Positions 23,211 to 32,643 of a DNA stretch of 32,643 nucleotides are shown piece by piece (position 1 is the stretch's first letter; each line of letters starts with the position of its first letter). The notes below the pieces were generated by a model, which saw nothing but the letters and a program-made list of their open reading frames with translations, had not been told where the DNA came from and searched no databases. The translations under genes were made by a program, and so were the position numbers. Source of the stretch: Pseudomonadota bacterium (GTDB lineage: Bacteria; Pseudomonadota; Gammaproteobacteria; Halothiobacillales; Halothiobacillaceae); contig JAJYPA010000035.1 of the NCBI GenBank assembly GCA_021795795.1, positions 1 through 32,643 on the forward strand, read 5' to 3'.

Positions 23211-24224
23211 TCAAGTTGACTTGCCTAGCTTCATGGCCAGCACGGCTGCGCCTTTCAGTGCAAGCTCAGGATCGCTGACCACCCACACGGGGATTTGTTG
23301 CAGCAGCTCGGAGAAACGGCCTTTATCCAGGAATCCCCGCATGAATTCCTGCTGCAAGAACGGCAGAATGTGTTCGGCGATGGCCCCGGCAACAAAAACG
23401 CCACCGAAGGGCAAGGATTTTAGTGCCAGATTACCCGCTTCGGCGCCATAAATACGGGCGAACAGTTGACAGGCTCGCACGCTGATGGCGTCGCTGCCCG
23501 CGACCGCTTGCTGCGTGATCAGAGCGCTGGGATCACTGACCTGTGCAAATTTTTCAACCATGTGCGGAGACTCCGGCGCTAAACCTTGATCGCGCACAAA
23601 GCCATATAAGTGATAAAATCCCCGCCCACATAAAATACGTTCATAACTCACGTGTCCATTATGGTGGCGGCGCAAATACGCCCAAAGTTCGGATTCAAGC
23701 GCATTATTGGGCGCAAAATCGGCGTGACCGCCTTCGGTAGGCATGGGATGGTGTGTGACGCCATCATAATAAAACAATGCCTCGCCGAGGCCGGTGCCAG
23801 CGGCAATAACGGCGGCGTGTCCCGTCGTTTCCATCGCAGATGGATTGAGCGCAACACGGTACGCGGGTTTGCTGGCAATGGCCGCCGTGCCGCTCGCGAC
23901 CAGATCATTGGCGAATACAACGGGAACACCACCGAGCTGTTGTGAAATCTCATGGCTATCCATCAGCCAGGGCAGATTGGTAGCCTGTACTTTCTGGCTG
24001 CCCAGCTCACCCGTCACCGGACCTGCGATACCGAAACCTGCGGCGGTAATCGCCACATTGACAAAGGACGAGCGCCCGACTTCAGCCAGAAAATCAGCGA
24101 GCAATTTGTCGAATCGATTGGAAGCGGCGCTCTCGAACCGTTTCTGGAAAAGAACGCGGCCGGTATCCACTTCATATAAGGCAAGCAGGGTTTTGGTACC
24201 ACCGATATCACCAGCCAGAATCAT
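23211..24224 (-). CDS. glk: Glucokinase (ATP-dependent, Glk type)
   Basis: This 337-residue kinase phosphorylates glucose to glucose-6-phosphate in the cytoplasm. DIGGTKTLLALYE is the N-terminal phosphate loop, VFANDLVASGTAAI carries the catalytic Asp, AAGTGLGEAL the adenosine loop, and PTEGGHADFAP the glucose-binding Glu/His. GGVFVAGAIAEHILP is the C-terminal signature. The ATG overlaps the stop of the large GH15-like gene by 4 bp (ATGA), so both are made together. That coupling suggests the glucose comes from intracellular alpha-glucan cleavage rather than uptake. Confidence 0.94.
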   Translation of the reverse strand: MILAGDIGGTKTLLALYEVDTGRVLFQKRFESAASNRFDKLLADFLAEVGRSSFVNVAITAAGFGIAGPVTGELGSQKVQATNLPWLMDSHEISQQLGGVPVVFANDLVASGTAAIASKPAYRVALNPSAMETTGHAAVIAAGTGLGEALFYYDGVTHHPMPTEGGHADFAPNNALESELWAYLRRHHNGHVSYERILCGRGFYHLYGFVRDQGLAPESPHMVEKFAQVSDPSALITQQAVAGSDAISVRACQLFARIYGAEAGNLALKSLPFGGVFVAGAIAEHILPFLQQEFMRGFLDKGRFSELLQQIPVWVVSDPELALKGAAVLAMKLGKST

Positions 24225-27200
24225 CGTTTGTCCTCCGTGACCACTACTTCCTGCGCATCACCCATGCCCAGCAACGTTTCCAGCGCATCGGTGACATAGT
24301 AAGCCACCTGATGAGGAGGCAGCTGATAAAATGCGCCCCACGCCTGGTCACGCACTTCATCGTAACCGGCATGTTCACCCTGCTGACATCGACACCAGGC
24401 CAACCGGACCGCATGACCAATCAGCACATCAATAATCAGTGCATCCTGTAATTGCAGACCGGGATTTTTCTGCGTCACCAACATCAGTGCCTCAAGGGCC
24501 TCGATCACAAGATGACGGTATTCCGGAGCAGCAATGCGATTGAGAATATGTTCGACAGTCAGAGCGAAATTCTTTTCTCCGGCAGTGGACTGACTGCGTA
24601 ACAATACGCTGTCCAATGTGTTGCGCGGGTTGTAACGATCCCCGATGACCAACGCCGGTGTGTGCGCCAATAATGCCCATACGCCACTGTAGAACTTGTC
24701 CGGCAGACGACCGATCGCCCCCTCGATCATACGCCACTGTAGCCAGTCAGATGCCGTCGATTCGGGATCGTCCTCAGCTTGAAACTTCAGACCATCGAAA
24801 TGCACGGAGCCATCGGCCAGGCGGAGTGATTCCAGCCGGGAAGCACCGCCGCGCCATGTCAGGGCGGCACGAAGTTCACGACTGATCACGCTCGGCGGTT
24901 GCTCCATCAGCCAGTCGAAAGCGACGCTCGGCGCCATGTTTTTCTCCCGTGCAGTCAAGGCAATCAAGGTTTGCAACAGAGGGCCGATTCGCAGGGTGAT
25001 CACGTCATCGAACAGGCTTGGTTCGGCTCGGATTCGCCCGCCCAGGTGAACGATCAATTCTTGGGTGAGGATGCGCTCACGCGGATCATCTCCGCAGAAT
25101 CTGCGAATGCGCCGGAGAATTTCGGGGTTGGACAAGGGTTCAGAAATCAGCGCCTTGCTGGTATAGGAACGCCCTACCGCCAGACGTTTCTGCCGGACCA
25201 GCAGGTCCATCAGAGACACATCGAGGTAGGCATCGACCTTGCCGAGCAACTCCGCACTCCGACGCATGGCACCCCAGGCTCGGACCTGCTGCGCCAGACG
25301 AAACACGTCTTCGACCAGTGCGCTCAACACCCACGTTTGTCCGGACTGATCAGGGATCGCGACATCCAGACTCTTATGTCGGCTGGCAAGCGCTTCGGCG
25401 ATCTTCATCCGCTCATCCGGAGAGGCGCAGCTCCGCAGCCATTCGACAAGCCGCGCATCGGGATCCTCTGGTGACCAGTTGATCGGTTCGCTTTCCATGC
25501 CCCGGAGGTCGGCTACCGGGCTCAAACCGCTCATTTGCGACCGAATGGCCCAGCCGGTCATGTGCCCGGCCAATCGAATGCGGTGACCGCGCGACACAAG
25601 GGCCTCGACACGCTCAAGATGCACAGGCACACCGAAAATCTCACCACGCATGATTTCATCCCGCAGGAAACTGAGCAACACGGCGAAGTCTGGTGACTGG
25701 AGCATCCACTCACTGATCATGATGGTCAAAATGGGTCTGCCCGGCTGTTGCCAGAACTGATGAAGATACTGGATCGTAGAACGCAACTCTTGAACCAGGA
25801 TACCCAGATCCTGAGTCAGATAAAATATATCGGTATCGAACAGCTGTGGAACAATCAGCCATTGCTGGCCTTCAATTTCATAGACTTTGGCCGTACTCAG
25901 GCTCAGTATTCGGCGACGTGGACGACCGGTCAACCCCAGACGCACGTTGGCACCAAGATCGACGAGATTCTCAATTAATGAGCGAACCGATCCGATCCGC
26001 ACCCTCGATTCGCCCAGCAAGGCATGACGATCTGACCCCATTTCCACCAGTGCAGCATCGACAGCCGGTGTTTCGGCGACGAGTGCAACGGAAACAGCAC
26101 GGGTTGTTTCCAGACCGCGTAATTGATGCCGCCGGTTGATGGGATCAAGATCACTAACATCGATCGCCCCGCAAAGCAGCAATCGGCCAAGCACCCAGAG
26201 ACTCTGAGCCCAAACGAGCGGTTGGTTGTCATTGGGGGACCGATCTGTAGAGCCGGGATTACGTCGCTCTTCCTCAATGTCATCGGGCAAAACGAAATAC
26301 AGTTCCGGAAGAAGCCAGATGCCATCACGCTCAACCGCTGCCCGCATCAACTGTTGGTTTGTTGCCTCTGCTGCTTCATGGTTCCCTGCAAACAGATGAT
26401 TGATAAGTTGATAGGTAAAAAACAGCGGCCACTCGGATTCTATGCCAGCGAACTTCTCCAGCTCTGCCGGTTCATAATGCAATTTCAGGTCATCTTCCAG
26501 AACGGTCTGATGACCATCGCGCAAAAAGCGTTTGCACCCGAAACGACCCGTCAATTTCTGGCGGACGGCTGTGTCGACGGTCTCAGCTTTCTGCTGATCA
26601 CGCACAGCGAAGGCTGGGAAACCAATGACCGATAACAGCGCCGCATCAACTTCTTTAGAGCCGGACTCGCGCGGCAAAATGGCATTAAGTGTCATTTCAG
26701 TACGGGCGATATCATCCGCGAGCACAAAGATTCGGCTGTGATCATCGCCGTCGCCACCGAAGAGATCGAACCCGTTCACCGCTTCCAGGGCGGCCAGCAC
26801 CATTCCCAGCGAACTGGCATTCAGTTCGCGCTGACCGTGATTGATCTTGTTCCCCCGTTCCCAGATACCGAAGTCCGGTGTAGCGTAGGCACGAGACAGG
26901 TACCAGACCAGATTCTGGATGAAATTGACTTCATCGCGGGTCGCAATGATCTTCAAACCACTGAGCGTCATCTGCACTAGCATGAGAACAAACAGAGAGG
27001 TGGCATCAAGCTGCAGATGCCCCCAGGCGTCATCCCCCACCACTGCCAATCCGGTGGCAGTATCGTATTTCGCATGGAGCGCATCGGTGGGTTGCTGACG
27101 CAATTTGAACCGTTCGACCCGGTCGGACTGCCGCATCATTGCGGTCAATAAACCGCGCATGTTTTTGACGGTGGCCTGTTCCAGCTCATAGGCACGGGCA

Positions 27201-27430
27201 TCGGCGCTATCAACTCGACGATAGGCAATGCCCAACCCCCAGGCGGCCAGAATGCTGTACACGTTATCCCGCACCCAGGCATCGGTATAATCGCCATGCG
27301 CATTGACCGCCGTGCTGGCTGGCAACAGCCCGCTGATCGGGTGCTGACGGTTCAGGATATTGATGCGGACTTCTTCAAATAACGCATTCAGATACGCAAT
27401 TCGATCTGCCGGGTGCACAGTCTGCTTCAT
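24221..27430 (-). CDS. GH15-like protein resembling phosphorylase kinase alpha/beta subunit
   Basis: This 1069-residue protein has no signal peptide. The N-terminal ~450 residues form an (alpha/alpha)6 GH15-type domain: DAWVRDNVYSILAAWGLGIAYR (51-72), VVGDDAWGHLQLDATS (130-145), DFGIWERGNK with Glu191 and IESEWPLFFTY with Glu333. The two glutamates are where GH15 general acid and base would be expected. From memory, these stretches are strikingly like the human phosphorylase kinase alpha subunit. The likeness continues through the C-terminal half: RILTQELIVHLGGRIRAEP, LFDDVITLRIGPLLQ, AIGRLPDKFYSGVWALL and NRIAAPEYRHLVIEAL. The long regulatory insert and prenylation tail of the animal protein are absent. 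It starts 9 bp after hslO and overlaps glk by 4 bp. It may be a cytoplasmic glucoamylase or trehalase-like enzyme feeding glucokinase; a regulatory role without catalysis is the alternative. Confidence 0.88.
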   Translation of the reverse strand: MKQTVHPADRIAYLNALFEEVRINILNRQHPISGLLPASTAVNAHGDYTDAWVRDNVYSILAAWGLGIAYRRVDSADARAYELEQATVKNMRGLLTAMMRQSDRVERFKLRQQPTDALHAKYDTATGLAVVGDDAWGHLQLDATSLFVLMLVQMTLSGLKIIATRDEVNFIQNLVWYLSRAYATPDFGIWERGNKINHGQRELNASSLGMVLAALEAVNGFDLFGGDGDDHSRIFVLADDIARTEMTLNAILPRESGSKEVDAALLSVIGFPAFAVRDQQKAETVDTAVRQKLTGRFGCKRFLRDGHQTVLEDDLKLHYEPAELEKFAGIESEWPLFFTYQLINHLFAGNHEAAEATNQQLMRAAVERDGIWLLPELYFVLPDDIEEERRNPGSTDRSPNDNQPLVWAQSLWVLGRLLLCGAIDVSDLDPINRRHQLRGLETTRAVSVALVAETPAVDAALVEMGSDRHALLGESRVRIGSVRSLIENLVDLGANVRLGLTGRPRRRILSLSTAKVYEIEGQQWLIVPQLFDTDIFYLTQDLGILVQELRSTIQYLHQFWQQPGRPILTIMISEWMLQSPDFAVLLSFLRDEIMRGEIFGVPVHLERVEALVSRGHRIRLAGHMTGWAIRSQMSGLSPVADLRGMESEPINWSPEDPDARLVEWLRSCASPDERMKIAEALASRHKSLDVAIPDQSGQTWVLSALVEDVFRLAQQVRAWGAMRRSAELLGKVDAYLDVSLMDLLVRQKRLAVGRSYTSKALISEPLSNPEILRRIRRFCGDDPRERILTQELIVHLGGRIRAEPSLFDDVITLRIGPLLQTLIALTAREKNMAPSVAFDWLMEQPPSVISRELRAALTWRGGASRLESLRLADGSVHFDGLKFQAEDDPESTASDWLQWRMIEGAIGRLPDKFYSGVWALLAHTPALVIGDRYNPRNTLDSVLLRSQSTAGEKNFALTVEHILNRIAAPEYRHLVIEALEALMLVTQKNPGLQLQDALIIDVLIGHAVRLAWCRCQQGEHAGYDEVRDQAWGAFYQLPPHQVAYYVTDALETLLGMGDAQEVVVTEDKR

Positions 27431-27439
27431 GAGGAATTC

Positions 27440-28393
27440 CTAGTGCCGTGTGGAATCAGGTGGACTAACCGAATCATCTAGCAACAATTGCTCCACATCG
27501 ACCGCATCAAACCGATAGTTAGCGCCACAAAATTCGCAGCGCACCGCCACATAACCCTTCTCGTCGCCATCCCGCTGTGCGGCGTTCAACTCTTCTCGGC
27601 CCAATGAGCGGAGCATGGCACCGACACCCGCGCGTGAGCAACCGCAAAAGAAGCGAACATCCGACAGTTGGGTCAACACCAGCGCGTCCTGATGAAACAG
27701 ACGATGGAGGACAGTCGGCATGTCCGTGGATTGAAATTCCGTGCGGCCTTGGGGCGTCAGCAAGGTATCGACCATGATCGATAAGTGATCAAAATCCGCA
27801 TCGGCAGCGGCGGCGCGCACCATCGGCGTGCCACCCTCGCCCGGCACTTGCTGGATGAGGAGCCCCACAGCGCGTTCGGAATCGGCACTGAGCACGAGTC
27901 GTGTCGGCAACTGCTCCGATTGCCTGAAATAACCTTCCAGTGCTTCGGCGATCTGTGTGCCTTCTATCGGCACCAGAGATTGGTAACGCACGCCTTCATC
28001 CGGTTCGATGGTCAACGCGAGCTGACCTGCCCCGAACAGCGTCTGAATGGATTGATCCAACACGTCGCCCACCAGCGATTCGGACCACTGCGCCGTCACG
28101 CGGTAACTCAGATCCGAACGCGCCTGCACAACCAGCAGGGAAACGGGCCCTTCTCCACGGAATTGCAGAATCAGGCGGCCATCGAACATCAGGGTGGCGA
28201 CCATCGTCATGGCGGCTGCGACACATTGGCCCAGCAACTGTGCCACCGCAGGGGGATAGTCATGGTGTTCGCCAGCCGTCCGCCAGCTCGTATCGAGGCT
28301 GACCGCAACACCCCGGACCTTGCCGCTGGCAAGACCAAAGCGGTAAAGCTGGTCGGCCGTCAGTATCGAACGCTCAGTCAGGGATTCACTCAT
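27440..28393 (-). CDS. hslO: Hsp33 redox-regulated chaperone
   Basis: Hsp33 is a cytoplasmic holdase switched on by oxidative unfolding. It has 317 residues. The zinc-binding redox switch is complete near the C-terminus: Cys250 and Cys252 (FFCGCSRAG) and Cys286 and Cys289 (RCEFCGANY). The N-terminal domain has the usual [10 protein letters not shown] and [12 protein letters not shown] segments. It overlaps the gatB stop by 4 bp (ATGA) and is followed after 9 bp by the GH15-like gene, an unusual placement that ties stress protection to a housekeeping transcript. Confidence 0.95.
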   Translation of the reverse strand: MSESLTERSILTADQLYRFGLASGKVRGVAVSLDTSWRTAGEHHDYPPAVAQLLGQCVAAAMTMVATLMFDGRLILQFRGEGPVSLLVVQARSDLSYRVTAQWSESLVGDVLDQSIQTLFGAGQLALTIEPDEGVRYQSLVPIEGTQIAEALEGYFRQSEQLPTRLVLSADSERAVGLLIQQVPGEGGTPMVRAAAADADFDHLSIMVDTLLTPQGRTEFQSTDMPTVLHRLFHQDALVLTQLSDVRFFCGCSRAGVGAMLRSLGREELNAAQRDGDEKGYVAVRCEFCGANYRFDAVDVEQLLLDDSVSPPDSTRH

Positions 28394-29868
28394 GAAGAAC
28401 CCTCCGAAGGACCAAGCCGCGCTTTGAGCACCTCATTGAGCTGCTGTGGATTCGCCTTGCCTTGGGCAGCTTTCATCACCTGCCCGACGAAGAAGCCGAA
28501 CAGTTTGTCCTTGCCACTGCGGTATTCAACCACTTTGTCCGGATTGGCGGCCAGAATGCCATCAACCATGGCTTCGATCGCCGAGCTGTCGGTAATCTGC
28601 TTCAAGCCCCGTGCATCGATAATCGAATCGGCATCGCCCTCGCCCGCCCACATGGCATCGAATACTTCCTTGGCGAGCTTGTTCGACAACGTATTGTCCG
28701 CCACGCGCAACAGGAGCCCGGCCAATGCATCGGACGATACCGGGCTTTGTTCGATCCCAAGGTTCGCTTTATTGAGCTGGGCGGCCAAAGCGCCGGTCAC
28801 CCAGTTGGCGCAGAGTTTGGCATCGGCGGCCGAACCCATGGCCGCGAGGGTCTGCTCGAAGTAGGTCGCAATCGCCCGCGCGCTGGTCAGCACACCGGCA
28901 TCATAGGGTGAGAGGCCATAGTCGCTTTGGTACCGGGCGGCCTTGGCATCCGGCAGTTCCGGCAGGCTGGCTTTCCATTCGATCAGGAGCGCCTGGTCGA
29001 TCACGACGGGCAGCAAGTCCGGATCGGGGAAGTAGCGATAATCGTCCGCCGCTTCCTTGGTGCGCATCATGCGGGTCTCATCCTTGTCCGGATCGTACAG
29101 CCGTGTTTGCTGCTGTACCGTACCGCCATCCTCGATCAGTTCAATCTGACGGGTGATCTCATAATCAATCGCCCGTTCGAGGAAACGGAACGAGTTCACG
29201 TTCTTGATTTCCGTGCGCGTACCCAGCTTCGTTTCACCTTTCGGGCGCACGGAGACATTGGCATCCACGCGGAACGAACCTTCCTGCATGTTGCCGTCGC
29301 AAATCCCAAGGTATTGCACAATCGCATGAACCTTGCGGGCATAGGCCACCGCTTCGGCGGAGGAACGCATTTCCGGCTCGGAGACGATTTCGATCAATGG
29401 CGTGCCCGCACGATTCAAGTCGATGCCGGTCATGCCCGCAAAATCCTCATGCAGGCTCTTACCCGCATCTTCTTCAAGATGAGCGCGGGTGAGATTGATC
29501 GTCTTGTTGACAGCCTTTTCGCCCTCACCGGTCGTGATTGTGACCGAACCGCCGCTGACAATCGGTTGTGCAAGCTGGCTGATCTGATACCCCTTGGGCA
29601 AATCCGGGTAGAAATAATTCTTGCGATCAAACGTCGACACCGGCGCCACATGCGCACCGATCGCCAAGCCGAACAACGCGGCCATGTGCACCGCTTCTGC
29701 ATTCAGCACGGGTAAAACGCCCGGCAAGCCCAGATCAACCGCACAGGCCTGCACATTCGGCTCGGCACCGAAGGCGGTCGAGGCGCCGGAAAATATTTTC
29801 GATTTCGTGGCCAGTTGCGCGTGAATCTCAAGCCCGATGACCACTTCCCATCCGTTCATGCTGCTCAT
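28390..29868 (-). CDS. gatB: Asp-tRNA(Asn)/Glu-tRNA(Gln) amidotransferase subunit B
   Basis: GatB is the 492-residue kinase and tRNA-binding subunit that activates mischarged Glu-tRNA(Gln) or Asp-tRNA(Asn). It has [12 protein letters not shown] at the start, [17 protein letters not shown], and [20 protein letters not shown], then [16 protein letters not shown] and the C-terminal YqeY-like tail. The ATG at 29868 is chosen over longer starts: it overlaps the gatA stop as ATGA and has GGAGGG upstream. Its ending overlaps hslO by 4 bp. Confidence 0.96.
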   Translation of the reverse strand: MSSMNGWEVVIGLEIHAQLATKSKIFSGASTAFGAEPNVQACAVDLGLPGVLPVLNAEAVHMAALFGLAIGAHVAPVSTFDRKNYFYPDLPKGYQISQLAQPIVSGGSVTITTGEGEKAVNKTINLTRAHLEEDAGKSLHEDFAGMTGIDLNRAGTPLIEIVSEPEMRSSAEAVAYARKVHAIVQYLGICDGNMQEGSFRVDANVSVRPKGETKLGTRTEIKNVNSFRFLERAIDYEITRQIELIEDGGTVQQQTRLYDPDKDETRMMRTKEAADDYRYFPDPDLLPVVIDQALLIEWKASLPELPDAKAARYQSDYGLSPYDAGVLTSARAIATYFEQTLAAMGSAADAKLCANWVTGALAAQLNKANLGIEQSPVSSDALAGLLLRVADNTLSNKLAKEVFDAMWAGEGDADSIIDARGLKQITDSSAIEAMVDGILAANPDKVVEYRSGKDKLFGFFVGQVMKAAQGKANPQQLNEVLKARLGPSEGSS

Positions 29869-31337
29869 GCTACGCCCTCCCGATAGGCGGCAGGAATCTG
29901 TTGATGCCAATCCGTCCGTTGCTGATACTGATGCGCTACGGCCAGCAATCGCCCTTCGGTGAAAGGAGAACCGATCAACTGCATGCCGACAGGGCGGCTG
30001 CCAGAAAATCCGACGGGTACAGACATGCCCGGCAGGCCAGCCAGATTGACCGGGATGGTGTAGATATCTTCGAGGTACATGGTGGCCGGATCGCTCATGT
30101 GCGCGCCCAGATCGAACGCCACCGTGGGCGCAACCGGGCCTGCAATCACGTCACAGTCTCTGAATGCAGCTTCAAAATTAGCCGCAATCTGTCGCCGTGC
30201 CTTTTGTGCACGGCCATAAAACGCATCGTAATAACCGGCGGACAACGCATAGGTGCCAATCAGGATGCGCCGTTGCACTTCTTCGCCAAAACCTTCCGAA
30301 CGGCTACGTTCATAGAGATCATTCAAGTCACGTGGCTCGGCACAACGGTAGCCAAAACGCACGCCATCGAAACGCGAGAGGTTGGAAGACGCCTCCGCTG
30401 GGGCGATCAGGTAATAAGCAGCCAGCGCCAGTTCGGCATCCGGCAGGTCGATATCAACCCGCTGCGCGCCCATGGATTCAAGTTCGGCAATCGCAGTCTC
30501 GATGCGTGCCGCGACGACCGAATCCAAGCCGGCGGTAAACCACTGACGCGGCACACCCACACGCAAACCGGTCAGCGGTTGATCGAGCTCGGTCACATAA
30601 TCCGGCACAGGCTGGTTCGCCGAAGTGGAGTCGCGCGGATCATGCCCCGCCATGACTTGCAGCATCAGCGCGCAATCTTCGGCAGAACCGGCCAGCACCC
30701 CGCCTTGATCCAAACTTGAGGCATACGCAATCATTCCAAAGCGAGAAACTCGGCCATAGGTCGGCTTGATGCCGGTGATACCGCAATATGCCGCCGGCTG
30801 ACGAATGGAACCGCCCGTATCCGTTCCCGTCGCCACGGGAACCAACCGAGCAGCGACTGCCGCGGCCGAACCCCCGGAGGATCCGCCCGGTACCGCTGCA
30901 TGGTCCCAGGGATTTTTCACCGCACCGAAGGCCGAATTTTCATTGGATGACCCCATGGCGAACTCATCCATATTGGTCTTGCCCAACATTACGGCACCGG
31001 CGGTGTTGAGTTTCTGATGAACAGTCGCGTCGTAAGGGGCGACCCAATCGCCCAGCATTTTGGAGGCACAGGTCGTGCGCACGCCAGCGGTGCAGAAAAT
31101 ATCCTTGTGAGCGTAAGGAATGCCAAGCAATGGTCCGCGCTCACCCGCAGCCAATCGCCGATCGGCCTGGCTCGCCGCTGCCAGTGCAAGTTCAGGTGTC
31201 GAGGTGATGAAGGCATTGAGCGCGCCATCAAAACGAGTCATTCGATCAAGATAGTACTGAGTCAATTCACGGGCGGAAAACGCACCGGCATCAAGACCGG
31301 CTCGTAAATGACTTAACGATTGCAAATAATCAGACAC
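29865..31337 (-). CDS. gatA: Asp-tRNA(Asn)/Glu-tRNA(Gln) amidotransferase subunit A
   Basis: GatA is the 490-residue glutaminase of the complex. The amidase-signature triad is intact: Lys78 (PYAHKDIF), Ser153 ([10 protein letters not shown]) and Ser177 ([13 protein letters not shown]). Translation starts at GTG (31337), with only a weak ribosome site. Unlike the rest of the run, it is separated from gatC by 125 bp that contain no clear promoter but hold a 6-bp hairpin (GGTTTG/CAAACC, 31382-31399). Confidence 0.96.
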   Translation of the reverse strand: MSDYLQSLSHLRAGLDAGAFSARELTQYYLDRMTRFDGALNAFITSTPELALAAASQADRRLAAGERGPLLGIPYAHKDIFCTAGVRTTCASKMLGDWVAPYDATVHQKLNTAGAVMLGKTNMDEFAMGSSNENSAFGAVKNPWDHAAVPGGSSGGSAAAVAARLVPVATGTDTGGSIRQPAAYCGITGIKPTYGRVSRFGMIAYASSLDQGGVLAGSAEDCALMLQVMAGHDPRDSTSANQPVPDYVTELDQPLTGLRVGVPRQWFTAGLDSVVAARIETAIAELESMGAQRVDIDLPDAELALAAYYLIAPAEASSNLSRFDGVRFGYRCAEPRDLNDLYERSRSEGFGEEVQRRILIGTYALSAGYYDAFYGRAQKARRQIAANFEAAFRDCDVIAGPVAPTVAFDLGAHMSDPATMYLEDIYTIPVNLAGLPGMSVPVGFSGSRPVGMQLIGSPFTEGRLLAVAHQYQQRTDWHQQIPAAYREGVA

Positions 31338-31462
31338 AATTTATTACTCATACAAAAATGTAGAACATCTTGGGCGGGCAAGGTTTGCTGCACCAAACCG
31401 AAGAGGGTTCTTACGGAGAAGGCATCACACATTGGGTTTCGCACTGACCTTATAGCGTGAAT

Positions 31463-31750
31463 CTACTCAATGACTTTGGGCACCAGGAACAATCCGCGAT
31501 CTTTGGCGGGCGCTCCTTTTTGGAGTTGGTCACGCTGGTTGGTTTCGGTTACCGCATCCGCACGCAACGGTTGCTGTTGATCAAGCGGGTGGGCCATGGG
31601 GGCCAAGTCATCAAGGCGACTATCCTTGAGTTGTTCCGCGAATGCCAGAATGGCATTGAGATCGTGCACCAACGCAGGGATTTTCGACTCTTCAAGTGCG
31701 ATGCGTGATAAATGCGCAACGTGTTTCAGTTGCGATGAGTTCAGCGACAT
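31463..31750 (-). CDS. gatC: Asp-tRNA(Asn)/Glu-tRNA(Gln) amidotransferase subunit C
   Basis: GatC is the 95-residue stabilising subunit that wraps around GatA. HVAHLSRIALEES and ILAFAEQLKDSRLDDLAPMAHP are typical. The C-terminal LRADAVTETNQRDQLQKGAP followed by DRGLFLVPKVIE is the family ending. CAGGAAA precedes the ATG. It is the first gene of the nine-gene minus-strand run and diverges from mreB. Confidence 0.95.
   Translation of the reverse strand: MSLNSSQLKHVAHLSRIALEESKIPALVHDLNAILAFAEQLKDSRLDDLAPMAHPLDQQQPLRADAVTETNQRDQLQKGAPAKDRGLFLVPKVIE

Positions 31751-32643
<893 letters not shown>

Noticed and set aside
27785..28864. Plus-strand open frame of 359 codons
   Set aside because: It lies opposite hslO and gatB, which are certain genes. 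Its composition is the Arg/His/Gln-rich mix typical of antisense frames in GC-rich coding DNA.
29901..30719. Plus-strand open frame of 272 codons
   Set aside because: It is the antisense shadow of gatA, whose catalytic triad and length are normal.
31382..31399. Hairpin GGTTTG-CTGCAC-CAAACC between gatC and gatA as a terminator
   Set aside because: There is no T-run on either strand after the stem, and gatC and gatA must be made together. It might slow polymerase but is not called.

Overview
The window joins two very different pieces of DNA. Positions 19331-32643 are a compact gammaproteobacterial-type chromosome: nine minus-strand genes in a nearly gapless run (gatC, gatA, gatB, hslO, a very large GH15/phosphorylase-kinase-like gene, a glucokinase, thiE, hemL, glmS), with mreB diverging from gatC at the right edge. 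The gatCAB//mreB divergence, the C5 haem enzyme HemL beside ThiE, and the protein sequences suggest a gammaproteobacterium, perhaps a metal-exposed chemolithotroph of the Halothiobacillus/Acidithiobacillus kind. The genus is a guess.

Positions 1-19330 are the right part of a Tn7-like transposon inserted 24 bp past the glmS stop codon, the classical attTn7 position. Its right tip (TGTGGG... read inward) lies at 19330 and carries three 22-bp repeats that look like TnsB sites. The innermost repeat overlaps the -35 box of the tnsA promoter. A complete tnsABCDE set (19211 down to 11524) follows, with every catalytic motif checked intact. The left end is not in the window, so the element is longer than 19.3 kb.

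The cargo (1 to about 11500) is a scrambled metal-handling island. From the left it holds the start of a P1B ATPase with its ArsR-family repressor (leaderless promoter with an 18-bp palindrome), a Fur-box-controlled cytochrome c-FTR1 iron permease, a GGDEF remnant, and a CopB-type ATPase that has lost its 5' end to an IS256-family element. These are followed by a small CDF transporter, a P1B-4-type ATPase with a zinc-ribbon partner gene, a PII-family tail, a second 532-bp copy of the FTR1 promoter and 5' end, and a frameshifted hsdM fragment. Two small unrecognised ORFs lie between this debris and tnsE.

Together, TnsABC+D explain the glmS-linked insertion, while TnsE offers a second route through replicating or conjugating DNA. 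The cargo appears to be shaped by IS activity and repeated recombination. In the chromosomal part, the GH15-like protein and glucokinase overlap by 4 bp, which suggests a short route from alpha-glucan to glucose-6-phosphate. The main candidate for a little-described system is this bacterial protein, which resembles the eukaryotic phosphorylase kinase alpha/beta subunit over nearly its whole length.
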